DNA from: Pegea sp. RAD2-039
Taxonomy: Eukaryota > Chordata > Thaliacea > Salpida > Salpidae
Assembly: GCA_034620365.1 (NCBI GenBank)
Contig: JAQGEQ010000071.1
Span: forward strand, 3,968,001 to 4,032,000
Direction: 5' to 3'
DNA length: 64,000 nt
Shown here in pieces: positions 27,201-39,836 of the stretch (the first letter of the stretch is position 1; each line of letters opens with the position of its first letter). A model generated the notes under the pieces. The model was not told the DNA's origin and did no database searches. It saw only the letters and a list, made by a program, of their open reading frames with translations. Both the position numbers and the translations under genes were made by a program.

Positions 27201-28593
27201 AAAATCATCATCAGAACTGAGTTTTAATCATCTCTACAATATTTTGGAACTTATATGTTAATTAAGGTCAAACAAACCTCTGAAAATTTCGCTGATACTT
27301 CTGCAGGATTTTAAATCTTCTAAATATTTTAAAACAGACCGCTAATGATCATAAGCGAACATAAGAAGATGCTTTATTGGAATTTTTGTTATTTTCTGAT
27401 TATAGAGCTTAATAGACATAAATTTTGAATGAATAAAATAACCTTTCGATTATTTAAAGAAAGAAATTTTACACTAACTTTTAGTTCTGCTTCTGTTGGA
27501 TGCTGTCCTAATGAGTGCATGACAGTTCCTAGTTCATAAGAAGTAATCCTACCATCTCCGTCTTTATCGAACAGACAAAATGCTTCTTTGAATTCTATAA
27601 AAAACAGCTTTTGTCAATATAGTCAATGAAATAAGTTCAAGCATTTTCCGATATCTATTTTCGAAAACCCGCTTTATATTTCCAACAGTTTTATTATCAA
27701 AACATTAAAATATTGTTGGTTTTAATGAATCAATTTAGGAAAGCAACAAATTTTTGTTATGTTTAAGTGTGTTGGTTACCGATTTCGACAAGTTTTGTTT
27801 ATCAACAAAATAAATAAAACTTTAAAAAGATAAATTCACAGCTAATGAAATGCTTTAGGTGTACACCTAAAAACTTAACTTGATCAAATATTTAAACATC
27901 ATGTTTACAAAGCAAAATATAATTAGTAAAAAATGATTTAATTGAAAGGCCTGTGTATTTAAGCTATCAATTATTATAATTATAAAATTAATTTCAAATA
28001 TTAGACAATGAACAATTCAACTTTCCGAAAATTTTAACAAGAGATCCCTTAGTTTAAAAATTGTATTGTTAGATTAAAAGTATAAATAAGCTTAAACTAA
28101 CTTTAAGTAATTGTTCAAATACTGAAATATTTACTTTTACTCAAGTTTTCTCTTAAAATTAAGACGAGTTAAATCAAGCATCAACATGTTTAAAATTTTA
28201 TTTTTCTTTAAATTTTTAAATAGAACTTTCAAAGCACCGAAAATATTTTACCCAACAATTTTACTTTTTCAATTTTCATCTTTTTGCCTAAATATCGATT
28301 TTTGCCAAACAAAAATAAGTCGCTGAAAGCTAGTCACCTTCAGAAACATTAAATTTGTTGTTTGGAAACATTTCTACCAAATGACATATATTTTATGACA
28401 TACTACAGGATAAATCTTACAAAGATTGTAATTCTATTTTTAAATTTCACCTGCCAATTGTTCGCTTGTTAGGTTTTGTTTATTGATAGCCTGAAAAAAA
28501 AATATTCAAATTTAGTTAACCGCAAACATCTTTAATATTTTAACTTTTGTCGTATGGCAGAAGTAGACATAGAAAGCTGTTTAAACTTACCAT
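24223..28593 (-). CDS. Calmodulin-like protein, four intact EF-hands, six exons
   Basis: Ca2+ sensor of the calmodulin type, 152 aa (calmodulin 149). Exons: 28591..28593 (ATG alone), 28451..28490, 27479..27594, 26103..26237, 25087..25222, 24223..24251; all phases agree. The four 12-residue loops are [36 protein letters not shown] and [12 protein letters not shown], each with acidic residues at positions 1, 3 and 12. The chain begins [20 protein letters not shown] and ends EFVRMMTRK. It departs from ordinary calmodulin at many normally fixed positions ([36 protein letters not shown]), so I take it for a paralogue rather than the canonical gene. Splitting right after the ATG codon is a known calmodulin-gene trait. 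Introns are 0.84-1.35 kb and AT-rich, much larger than in other genes here. A UTR exon may lie upstream near 29040-29120. Confidence 0.93.
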
Positions 28594-31500
28594 TTCAAAA
28601 GTTTGGTTAAAATATAGAAGTTAGCAAAAAATTTTATCTCTGTAAAACACAAATCTTTTACTTTTATCTAATCTACCGAACGTTGAAGTATATTGATCTT
28701 AAAAATTATCTCCCTCAAATTTATCTCAACTTATCAATATTTTCAGTTTAATAGATTTTGATAAAAATAAAACTATAGCTTTAAACACATTTAAGTATTA
28801 TCATCAAACAATTAAAATCTAAAGAGATTAAATTTATTTTTTTTCACTCATTACTACGCGAGCTTAGATCAAAAACTTTAGTTTTGAGCTACAAATAGAA
28901 GAGCAAGTTAATAGTCAAGTTAATAAAGCTGGAAGTTTACATATCAAGAAATATATATTTATGCAAACATCATACTTAAAGTTCAAGAACAAATATGAGA
29001 CACACACAAAACCAGATTAATTTTATATTTATAGTTTTCAAACAAAAGAAAAAAAAGTCAACAGGAAAGCGAAAGCAGAACCAATTTGAGAGAGAGATAC
29101 AGTGGCAGGAGAAAGGGCAGAACTTCAACGTAATGGACAACTAACTTCAAAGATTCACTTGTTCTTTATTTTAATGTTTTTCTAAAAACAAAGCAGGCCA
29201 TTCATGATAATCCAGATTTTTTAATTGAATACACTTTTAGTTTTATTAGTTGACTACTTTTGGGTTAAATTTACTTATAATTTTTAATAGACATAACGAT
29301 TAAACATGAAGTTAATTTCAATGCATTAGAGATGAAATTGATGACAAAAAGATTAAAATATATTTAAAGTTTACATAAAATTGTTCATACTTTATTTATA
29401 AATCTAAATTTCAAGTACTGATTGGAAATTTGGGTTTCATCGTGCTTAGAGCTATCCTTAAGGCTTTCCAAAACAATAAGAGCTTAAAGATTTTTGGAAA
29501 GTTTGTATTTTTCAATCATGCATCTTTCAAGATGTTTTAAGTTAATGGATTACCTCTAAAGTGTATTAAGAAAATTTTATTGTAGAAAATTTCATAATGT
29601 TAATCACATAACAGAAAACACACCCCTAAAAGAAAACAATATATTGAAAGCCAACCGTTTAGTAGGACTCCATTAATAATTATCAGTAAATAAATTTTTA
29701 AATAGAAATTTATAAGATTTTTACTTCCAAGACATTTTTTTTACTTATGATGTAATCATTTTTTTTAAGTAGATCTTGCAAATGTTCTGCAGGATATAAA
29801 AAAAAGTAAAAATGAGAAAATACACAGAAGCGGGTTTATTTTCTGAGAATTATACAAAAATAAAGCCTAATATTAAGAAGATATAAAGAAAATAATTTAA
29901 TTGAAAAACAATGGATAGAAAATTTAATAATTCTAAATATAAAATGTAATCTTCATGCTTCTGTCTGTACTTGACAGACAATTATACCAAAATTAAATAC
30001 TTGGATTATTCTTTCTCTTGAAAACCAGCATTTCCACATTCCTCTCAACTATTTCATGTTAATGAAACTTTAGGAAAATATTTTTTAATTTTTTGCTTTG
30101 AACTTTATGTAATTTTATTGAATCATTTTTACAATGTTTCTTAAACTGGAATTTTATTTTGATGAATACTTTTTATAGAAATAGAAGCTATGGTTATTCT
30201 AAGACATTTCATAATGACAGTCTTAAAGTTCTAAATAATTTTATAGAAAGTTTTGTCTGAAAATTGTAGAATTTTCTTTTAAGTTACAAGCTGTTACAAT
30301 ATTTATTACTTGAAGTTTTTGGAAATAGTTCAACCGTTTATCTATTTGAAAAAAAAAATGTTTTTGAACACAATCTTTCCTTTGAACACTTATCATAATT
30401 AGAAAAAAGGCTGTAAGGTTGAAAAGCGAGTATATCTCTGACACTAATTCTACGAAATAGTATCCACTGTGACTTTGCTAATAAATTATTAAGAGGTACT
30501 GCAGATGCTGGTGTAAGTTAGTTATCAATATAATCACTACAGCTTCATTTTGCAAGCTTGCTTACTTACATGTGCTTTGCAAAATTAAACTTTCTGCTAA
30601 GCCAGTATCTAATGAGATTTTGACTAGCTGTTGATATTGACGTTTACATGACCCATACAAGTTCGATTAGATCAGAATTTATAAAATAAGCTTGTTTTCA
30701 TTAAACAAGTAAGCTTGTAAGAGCTTATCATCATCTGTGTTCAATATTTTTACTTCAAAGTCAGAATGATACATACCATTATTGAAACTAGAAAATTAGT
30801 TCAACTTATTCGTCACTTAATTAAACTCTCTTAACCAGTTTAGGGTAAAATATATTCCAGATTAAATTCAATATTATTCAACCTTTTAATTTTTAGTTTA
30901 AAACTATTCCATAATTAATTTTTTTTTTTACTTTATAACTAATTTTTCCATTTATTTTTATTATTTATATTTTATAAGATTTATTTATTTTATTTATATT
31001 ATTATTCACTCTTTAATTCATCTTTTTAATTTGATAGTTACTACTGAACGCTCTGCGTATTTAAATAAATTTTAATAAAAGTTCAAATAAGAAAAAATGT
31101 TTTAACAAATTGATAAATTATTTAATTTTCATTCTTTACAACTAGTAGAAAAATATAATTAATTTGTTTTTGTTAACTAAACGCTTTGAAGAGAAATAAC
31201 AATTGATTTTAGCCTGAGACTATCTGGTGATTTGGATAATGTGATTAATTTCAATTTTAAATTATTTAACTGAAAATTTTAAAGAATTTTATTTACTTCT
31301 GCTAAAATTGTACAAACTCAAAACTAATCTCTTTTTTTGACCTACTTCGACCTTAATTTTTTGTCATGCATACATATTCCAGGGCAGAAGTTATGGAGAT
31401 TCAGTAATTCCCCTTGCAGCAGGGTTCACCTTTCCACAAGTTATGAAGAAAAACAGGCGGTCTGACTGGCGTCGAAAGAGCTACCAAAACGACACTGAGT

Positions 31501-34500
31501 ACAGCCACAAACTACTGAAAAATCAGAGTTTTGCGTCTCCCAGAAAGTTTTCATTTACCTGACTAACAAGGTCCTTCTACCAGAGTCTTTATATAGACTT
31601 TTTCTTGTGGCTATTACTGCCAACCTGAGACCGAACCCAAAACCTCGCGTTTCGTAGGCGAGTATAGTAACCGCTACTACACAGAGATGGACAAACTTAA
31701 TTAACGACTAAAAATTCAAATTGTGCCTTTTACTAAGATGTGTTTGCATTTTTTCTTTACTATTTACAACCTTATTCAAAAAAATGATTTTACTCTGACA
31801 TCTGTATATTTTTTAAATGTTTTTAAATAGCTCAAATAGCTGACACCACAATGTATTGAAATAAATGAGTGTTTCTCAATCGTTGAGGATGTTTACCATT
31901 TGTTAGCTTCTGATATACAATAAGTAATTTAGTTGCAGAACAAATTCATTAATAAACTTTACACCTTGCTGAATCACATAATGTGATTACATTAAAACAG
32001 ATTTTATGATAAATATCCTCTGATGTAGTCTTTGCATTCTATGGTTTGAAAATCATTTCTATAATTAAATCAGATAAACTAACAACGGTATATGCTTATA
32101 TAGTCAAAAAGTTTTTAATTTTATGTATTTTATATTAAAGTAGAAACTATTTATTGTGATAAAATATAATTTCAGTTTGTAAAATTTTGCAAGAAGTTAA
32201 GTTAAAAGACTTTTTATGTTGATGGCATAAATACACTTGGATGTTTTTTCAGTTGTATACATATTCAATAAACATTTTCTATTAACCTTAAAATGTGTTA
32301 TGCTCAACGAATACAAAACAAATAAATTTTTTAAAAGGAAAAATATACAAAAATAAAATATATTTAATCAAACTAAAAAATTTACTAAACCTTGCATTAT
32401 ACATCTTGGCAATACATTTAACATAAATAAATTTATCTTATAAATAGATTATGTAAATTGTTTATTTTTTTAATACTAACTACAAAATTTTTTACTTTTT
32501 TATATAGCTAAATAGGCTTGAAACTGTTTACTTTGCAAGATACAACAAAGTTTATTAAAACTACTTTAAAGATGTCATGTTTTTATAAAATGTTTCGTAA
32601 CAGTTATGTTGATAGAAAAGACTGATTATTTTATTAGTATTTGATTATTCGACTTTTTCTTACAACAATCATTTTTTCAACTACATCATTGAATAATTAT
32701 TTGAGGGCTAATGTTAACATTCAGTAATTTAAAGACTTTGGTTATCGAATTTTGGCTGAAAAAATGTTTTTTTTCCTAAATGCATACTGATTGTAAATGA
32801 AAATCGATAATCTTTTAATCAATATTTAGGTCAGTTTTTTTTTCAAATACGAAACTAAATTGTTTATCAAAATTAGATATCTAAAATATTTTTGTTTGAT
32901 TTAATCTTTGCTTTTATTTTACATTTAGTTGGATTATACAAACTCTTCCGATTAAATATAACAACAAATTTGCATAGTAGAAAGGAAAGCCAATATTTTT
33001 TTAATCTCTCTTAAATTTGAATTAAACTATTTTATGAAAATATTTTCGAAATTTGCAGAACTAATCGAAACTGAGAAGAAATTCGATTTTAGTATTTTGC
33101 AACAAAACAAACTGACTTGAAATGGCTTCGTGAAAAATATTTACAAAATCGGATAATTTCGCAAAAAAATCATTTTATATATGATCATTTTTTGATTCAT
33201 GATTATTTCTAAATTTATTTACAATTATTAAATTTTTAATTCGCGATATTTTTTAGGTTTGCTTCGAGAAACATTAAAATTTTTGTTCGATATTCACAAA
33301 ATAATATTTGATTTGTTCATCCATTTGTACGAGGAAGACTCAAAACATTTTTATCAAACTGTGTTTTTTACAAATCTTTAAAATATAATCTTATGAAAAT
33401 GTTTTAGAGTTTTTGCAAACTGCTATTTCATACAACGAATTAATCTGCCTAAGGCAATCATATTTTTGTCATTTAATTGATTTAAAACCAAAGGAACTAA
33501 AAATTTAATTAAAAAACAAACCAAAAAACTTTATTAAAAAAACAACAAAATTGTCGGTAGCTTGATACAAGAGATATTTTTACCAAAACTTTTGCAACCA
33601 TTTTTCCTTCAATTTTTCAAAGTTTTACATTTGGATTATTGGAATATGATTTTAATAATTTTCTATTTCTTACGAATATTTTTTAGCTCACTGAATTTAC
33701 CATTTTGTCGATAAATAAGTAATTAAATAATTTTAATTCTATGAACAAATTTCAAAGATTTAAATTAACAAAGTTTTATTTAAGTAAAACCTTAGTTTAA
33801 AAAATATTTAAACTGTTAATAATAGGAATTTTATTAACTATCAAATAAACACATTTCAATTAAATTGAACATTTGTCAAATTATTTCAGTTATTTTATAA
33901 ACATATTTGAACAATTTTGGGAAAAGTTATAAAGTAAAACTCTCCGTAAAACGCGGGAAATTACTAAATCTTTTTGAGTATTTTGAAATAATGGAATAAA
34001 TATGACTATATAAAAATTTAAAACAGTAGTATTTGTATTTGAACTACCATAATCGACATCATTTATTCTATAAATATATAGTATAAAAACTATTATGATA
34101 ATTTTTTAGAGATTAAATTAATTCGTTTTAGTTTAGAGATTCTATTTAGTTTTCTAAACTAAAACTCTAAACCAAAGTTAGCTTGACATTTTTACTTGTT
34201 AATACATCAGGCGTAGGTATTTGCTGAGTCAAATGAAAAGCAGTTTTGCTGACGTGGTCAAAGTAATAAAACCAGAAAATGCGGAAGTAACACACTGATG
34301 AGAAAAAGGTGCTTCGACTTAACAACCAAATCGTGAGGTGTCTATTGAGAAATACAAAACTGGGAAAAACTCGCGGTAAAATGCTTTTTCTTTAAATAAA
34401 TTTTGAAAAATAAAATAAAGTTTGCAAACTGAACAATTTTTTAATGACTGTTAAAAGTGAGAGAATAAACAAAATAAAAGACATAATCGTTTCGCAAATT

Positions 34501-36777
34501 GATATTTCTAATTATATTTTGTAAAATAAAGCAATATAACTACAACGAAATAGAATTGAAAATCGCAGTTTAACACAAACAATGTAAAAAACAAAACACA
34601 ATGAAGGCATAAGTAGAAAGTTACAAAAAAAATATAAACACAAATAAAAAAGGGCAGCCTAATATAGATCTTGTCAACAAAGTTACCCAAATCATACTTT
34701 TTCACTTAATTTTAAAAGAAATTAAAGATTTTGATGTATTGAAGGAGTGGAAAAGACACACTTTTAAAAAAGCTATTAGATCGGTGGATGATGCCAAGAT
34801 GTTTATCCAATTGATTTTGAAGAAACTATTTCTGAGAATGTAGAAAATATTCTATAAAAAAATCGTTAAAATTTCGAAAAAATTGTCGAAAATTCATCAA
34901 TAATTTTGAATAGTAATTCAAAGGTAAAAGGTGAGGCACTGAAGCTTCAGGAATTTAATATAAAGTCTTGAGAGACGGTCATTATAGGAAAAAAAAAGTT
35001 TATCTTATCCAAGGGAAGCTTTCTGAGTAAACGATTTTTAAATGGTTTTAAGCTTAACATTATTTCAAGGTGAAGACTCAATAAAGAAAAAGGAGTTTTA
35101 ACTTGGGACGAACATATGTGGTGTGGAATTCTAACAGTGCCCTGTTGAAATTAGTTGCTAAAGTTTATAGTTTATAAGGTAGATACAACAAAATGTAAAA
35201 TAAGTATAATGGTAAAAACTATTTAAGAGAACTTTATTCTATTGTAAGATGTTCCTAATAAAAACAGTTATCAACTACCAACAAACTAACTGTGAGTACA
35301 CAAAAAAACCTAAAAATAAGCAGGCGAAAGTAATTTACATCTACAGTAAAATAATCTACTGTAATGCAGTTCAAATATACCACAAAAGGTAATTAGGATA
35401 TGCAATCAAAAAGATTAAATATCATTGTTTTTAAGTTTTTGAAGATTAATCGAACAATCAACTGTTAGTAAAAATTGTATATGAGACAAAAGAATGCAAA
35501 AGTGAACTTAATATAATCACATTGTAGAAAGTTTTCTTACCGGAGTTTTTTGGTTTACAAAAGGCAAGTAAAGAAGTATCGTCTAAAATGTGAAAACATT
35601 TATAAAAGACATGTCTTGCAGTATGTAGGTTAGTATGACTCACTTATTATAAATGTTAGTTATGATTTATTAGTTAAGTTTTTAATTATAGAAAAGACTT
35701 GAAAGAAACGATTGTTAACAAATGTTGATATCCATTTCTTACATAAAACTATTTTAATAAATTCAATGTTGTTTTAAGACTATCACATTTCCTTTTACAT
35801 TCTTTGTCGTTGAATTCAAAAAATACAACTGAATCTTTTGAAGAATTGAATTTAGAATAACTTTTAATGATTAAATTTTCGGGACTTTTTATAAATGTAA
35901 CAATTAACATTGCTTCAAAGAATTAAAACTTATTTTTTATCTGTTTCAAGTCTTGAAATAACATTAAGTTATCGACCAAATGCTGTTTGTTAGTTCAAAT
36001 AATAGTATAAAGGTTGAAAGAATGAGGAGTCTAACAGAAGATTTAGTTTTTTTGCTACCAGTTGTTGCTGTCGCCTACAAGTGAGACGAAGACGATTCAT
36101 TCACTGGAATTTTGATGTAAAACTGTTTTGAGAGTGTATAATGGTCAACATACTACCTTCATAAATACGTATTGGCTTTGATTTTAATGGAGAAAAACAA
36201 TTAAAAAATGTATATACACTTGAAACTACCAACTCATTACTTTAACAACAATTAATAAAACAGCTCTAAGGAAATAAGAGAAAAAAATCAAACACATATG
36301 CGAGATATAAAAGGATGATAGATTTTGATATCTTAGATCAATATTTAATATTTAGATTAAATTTAAGATTGATAAAATCTGTCTCAAATTTTCTCGTTAA
36401 TACTCAAAATAAAACTTTCAGAAGACTCATCACGGAGCAAATTTATTAACATAAATAGAAAAATCACTTAGATACGATTCTAATATAAACCTTCAAAAAC
36501 CAGAAGATGTCATAAATAAAAATTTGCTGGTTTACGAAGCTGGATATGATGAATCTATCCTGATGCTAGATTTGAGTGAGTTGTTTTTACAAGGCTTATT
36601 GGAAGAAATGATATTTTGTCAAAACTGAATGTTTAAAGCTAAGCAATAAGATATTTTCAAAGTATAATCATGACTAACAAGATATCAGGGCAAGATATAG
36701 TAAAAAAGGATTACCGGTTTATAAAAGGTTACATGCAATCCAAGAACACATATGAAACAGAAACAACAAAACACATT
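28594..36777. other. AT-rich gene-poor stretch (8.2 kb)
   Basis: Apart from the SINE at 31373-31695 I find no gene. A purine-rich tract at about 29040-29120 (plus strand, GAGAGAGAGA) could be an untranslated first exon or promoter of the calmodulin-like gene. About 34740-34845 (+) reads as a coding-like stretch (VLKEWKRH, VDDAKMFIQLIL) of some 35 codons before a stop, without a family I recognise. GC-richer fragments at 34190-34380 are unexplained. Confidence 0.4.
31373..31695 (-). mobile_element. tRNA-Val-headed SINE-like element, second copy
   Basis: Read on the minus strand, the head TGTAGTAGCGGTTACTATAC, then CTCGCCTACGAAACGCGAGG and GGGTTCGGTCTC, gives a tRNA-like A box, anticodon stem (CTCGC/GCGAG, loop enlarged) and B box. 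The body then shares AGACGCAAA (31530-31538) and TACTCAGTGTCGTTT (near 31489-31502) with the copy at 8786. It stands out as a CG-containing island in a very AT-rich stretch. Confidence 0.65.
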
Positions 36778-37254
36778 TTAGTCGTTATTTGCAGTTTCAC
36801 AACCCTTCCAACTTTGTTCCACAATTTTTGATATCTTCTTTTCATACTCTCTTCTGTTATTGGTATACAACTGAGCAGCGCAGTTGTTGGCAGGACTATT
36901 TGGGTTTGGTTCGTCTAGCAAAGATTGTATAGATGTTAAAATAGAAGAAACATCATAAGTGGGACTCCATCTATTCTGCAAGATATCAATACAGATGCTG
37001 CCATCAGCATAAACATTAGGATGAAACATATCAGAAGTAAATTTAACAGAAGGTGGCCTATTAGGATACTCTTCAGTAAATATTAATTTTAATTTAAATG
37101 TCCCATCTTCAAATGGTGTGTCTTGTGGACCTATGATCAATGCTTTCCAGATCATGATGTTATCATCAGAAGGAGCTCCGCTTACTCCTGAAGGAGGATC
37201 ATCTTGCATCTTTTTAAAATCTCTCATCAATCTTCTTCTAGCAGGTGTTGACAT
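36778..37254 (-). CDS. UBE2A/UBE2B: Ubiquitin-conjugating enzyme E2, RAD6 / UBE2A-UBE2B type, single exon
   Basis: 158 aa, close to the 152 aa of vertebrate RAD6 proteins. The E2 takes ubiquitin from E1 and, with RAD18 or RNF20/40-type E3 ligases, modifies PCNA (damage tolerance) and histone H2B. The start [20 protein letters not shown] is the RAD6 N-terminus. The HPN motif is [16 protein letters not shown] with the catalytic Cys at residue 88, followed by [20 protein letters not shown] and [10 protein letters not shown]. The C-terminus is six residues longer than in mammals (CETANND). No introns; no inactivating change, so it is either a working intronless gene or a functional retrocopy. Confidence 0.98.
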   Translation of the reverse strand: MSTPARRRLMRDFKKMQDDPPSGVSGAPSDDNIMIWKALIIGPQDTPFEDGTFKLKLIFTEEYPNRPPSVKFTSDMFHPNVYADGSICIDILQNRWSPTYDVSSILTSIQSLLDEPNPNSPANNCAAQLYTNNRREYEKKISKIVEQSWKGCETANND

Positions 37255-39782
37255 TTTTTTAGTGAAACTTTAGCAAATTTTTTTTATTTGGTGCTAATTT
37301 CTGTCAATATGAAAAATAGTTTGAAGTTAATGAAGAAATGACAACTAAATATACGAGTTTGGAAAATTGAAGGCAAAAATTAATTTAATCAAAAAAATAA
37401 TCATTCAAATCTTCCAAATATAAAATACTCTTAAAATTAAATTATAACAAGGCTATCAACTAAAATAGAAACCTAAAAAATAAGTAAAATAATGAAAACT
37501 TATTATTTATAAATTTCAAACTTAATATCAAACATAAAAACTAAATTAATTTTATTAGAAAATTTATTTTATTTAAATTTATCTTTTCAAATAAAACTGT
37601 TAAGATTCTTAGTTACTTTAAAACAATTCAGAAAATAAAATTGAACTTCTGACAAAAACTTTGCCAATTAAAGTTTAATCTACTATTGAAGCAATTAAAT
37701 AAATAATAAGTAACATAAGAAATATACTGATGTAAAAATTACTTAATTTTATTAAAGAAAATATAAAAACACAATTATATCTAATCAATTGTTTGAAAAC
37801 ATCAACAATAAATTAAATGTAAACATATTTATAGAAGAATACACATTAAAAAATATTATTGACCCATATAATTATACTTGAACAAAAATATAAAACAAAC
37901 TTGCTTTAAAAACTCATATAAAGTTACAAGCAAAGAAACTATATTATCTAAAGTAAAATGTTCCATTTAAAAAATAAAAAAATAACAAAGATAGTACAAA
38001 CATTATTAAATGTAAAAAATGCTTTTTATTTTTAAAGTAAAAATGTTACTGGCGTTTTGTAATATATATAGCCGGAAAAGTTATTAATAAAATTTAATTA
38101 TTTATATTGGTGTGTTAGTTATAAAATATAAAAAAGAATGAGAACTTTTAAAACTAAAATTATATTTTAATAAATATTTATTGAAATCGCCAATAAATAA
38201 ATTCAATAATTTCAAAAGATAAGTGCTAAAAGTAGCTTTTGTTTCAAAACTTGAAAAATATTACACAATTAGTCTAAATCTGTTAAATCATAATAATAAT
38301 ATGTTACATCACCTTTTAATTATTGAAGTTAATAACAAATGTATAAAATATTAGATAAACAAAAGAAAATATTATTAGTTGAAGAAAATTATTTGTAAAC
38401 CAGAATAACAAAATTAAATAAAATGGTACTTAATCTAGAAAGTATTGAAAAGATTTATTTATTACCCTGTTTATTCTAAAAAAAACACTTTAAAATGAAA
38501 AGAGATAAAATAAAAATTATTAAATTAAAAAGACTTAAAAATGTATTTGTTTATTAGTTCAGAAAAGATTTCTTAAGTTAAAAAATAAGATTTTTTGTAG
38601 CATTTTTCAGAAGCCTAATTGAAATTTAAAGAAATATTTTAACAAGCTGAAAACGATTAAAGTGATTTTCTCATTAACTTCTTTATACATGATACACCAA
38701 ATATGAATTTGAGAAAACGGAAGACTTACAATGAGGAGACAAAGACAGAAAGAAGTCATTCAATAATATTTTACATTTCATAAAATCATAAGTAGCAATT
38801 AGATTTGAAATGAAAAATCCGAATCTTGAGATTTATGTAAATAGTACTTTTTTAGTTTCAGCATTCAATGAAATATAACATTGAATAAAATAATCATAGT
38901 TTTTACGCCATTATAAGTACTAATTTTATCGAATAAATATTGAGTTGTAACAAGTTTAGTATCAAATAACTAATGATGTTATAATAAAAAATCAATCTTC
39001 ATTAAATGTCTTTGTTATGCAACTTTTTAAATTGGTTGTATTAAGAATGTATAAATATGCCAATAACCACGACAAAAGCTTTGGTTTTCAAATTACCAGC
39101 CCTGGTTCAAAGTCCAAAAAGAAAACGTTAGCTTAATTAAATGAAGTTAAGTCAATTCAGTAGCTTAATCTACAAAACTTCTCGGCTTTGTATCCTGATT
39201 CCTTTTTAGTTGACGGTTTTTGTTAATTTTTGTTGTTTGCGATCTCAGATGGTTACTTTTCCAACATAAGTTATTGGTAATACTTTGGATCTTCTTATCA
39301 TATCAAATCCCCCAAAAAAATATTTTTGATCCTTAAAAATATATTTTAGTTATCACAATCTAAAACTTTTTCCACGTATTTCACAGTAGTTTTGATTTTC
39401 ATAAAAGCATAGATGTCAATAGTCAAAAGCAAGCATCACATAAAAGCTAATTTCTATGAACTTTTGGTTATCTGTAGGATAATTACAATTTCTGTTTTAA
39501 TCGCAAAGATGTTTACTAAATTTAATTTTTTTAACAAATTATGAGAGCGAGTACTTCGAACCCACTGGTGAAGATGATACTTAAACAAAAACTTATATTT
39601 TATCTAAAAAACTTTTAGGCAGTACTAATTTGTTCTGTAGATGTATATCGTTTGAGTTTCATTTTCTATGCTGATCTACTGTTCTAATAGAAACTAATTA
39701 AAATTAAGAAACTTTCTCCAGCAAAAATTCAGAGATAGTAAAGTTACAAGAAACTGAATTTGTAAACTTGATGTTGTCAGAT
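37255..39782. other. AT-rich intergenic stretch, no gene seen
   Basis: Promoter side of the RAD6-type gene on the left and 3' flank of DDX56 on the right. Two isolated B-box-like words (GGTTCAAAGTCC near 39108, and its reverse kind near 39555) are not backed by any tRNA structure. Confidence 0.45.
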
Positions 39783-39788
39783 TTTATT
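39783..39788 (-). terminator. Poly(A) signal AATAAA of DDX56
   Basis: AATAAA on the minus strand about 50 nt beyond the DDX56 stop codon, in the context TAAGAAATAAAATC. Confidence 0.6.
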
Positions 39789-39836
39789 TCTTACTACAAT
39801 TTACAAACAACAAAGTCTGTAGAAAACCAAAACAGA

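Noticed and set aside
27471-27600. Suspected frameshift in the calmodulin-like gene at the end of its third exon
   Set aside because: Recounting the A run (CTAAAA|GTTAGT) gave a clean phase-0 donor; the 116-nt exon joins the next one correctly.
34740-34845. Coding-like 35-codon stretch (VLKEWKRH...)
   Set aside because: Too short, ends in a stop with no good splice sites, and no family recognised; mentioned only as context.
39100-39560. B-box-like words suggesting tRNA genes or SINEs
   Set aside because: No A box, anticodon stem or acceptor pairing could be built around either word.
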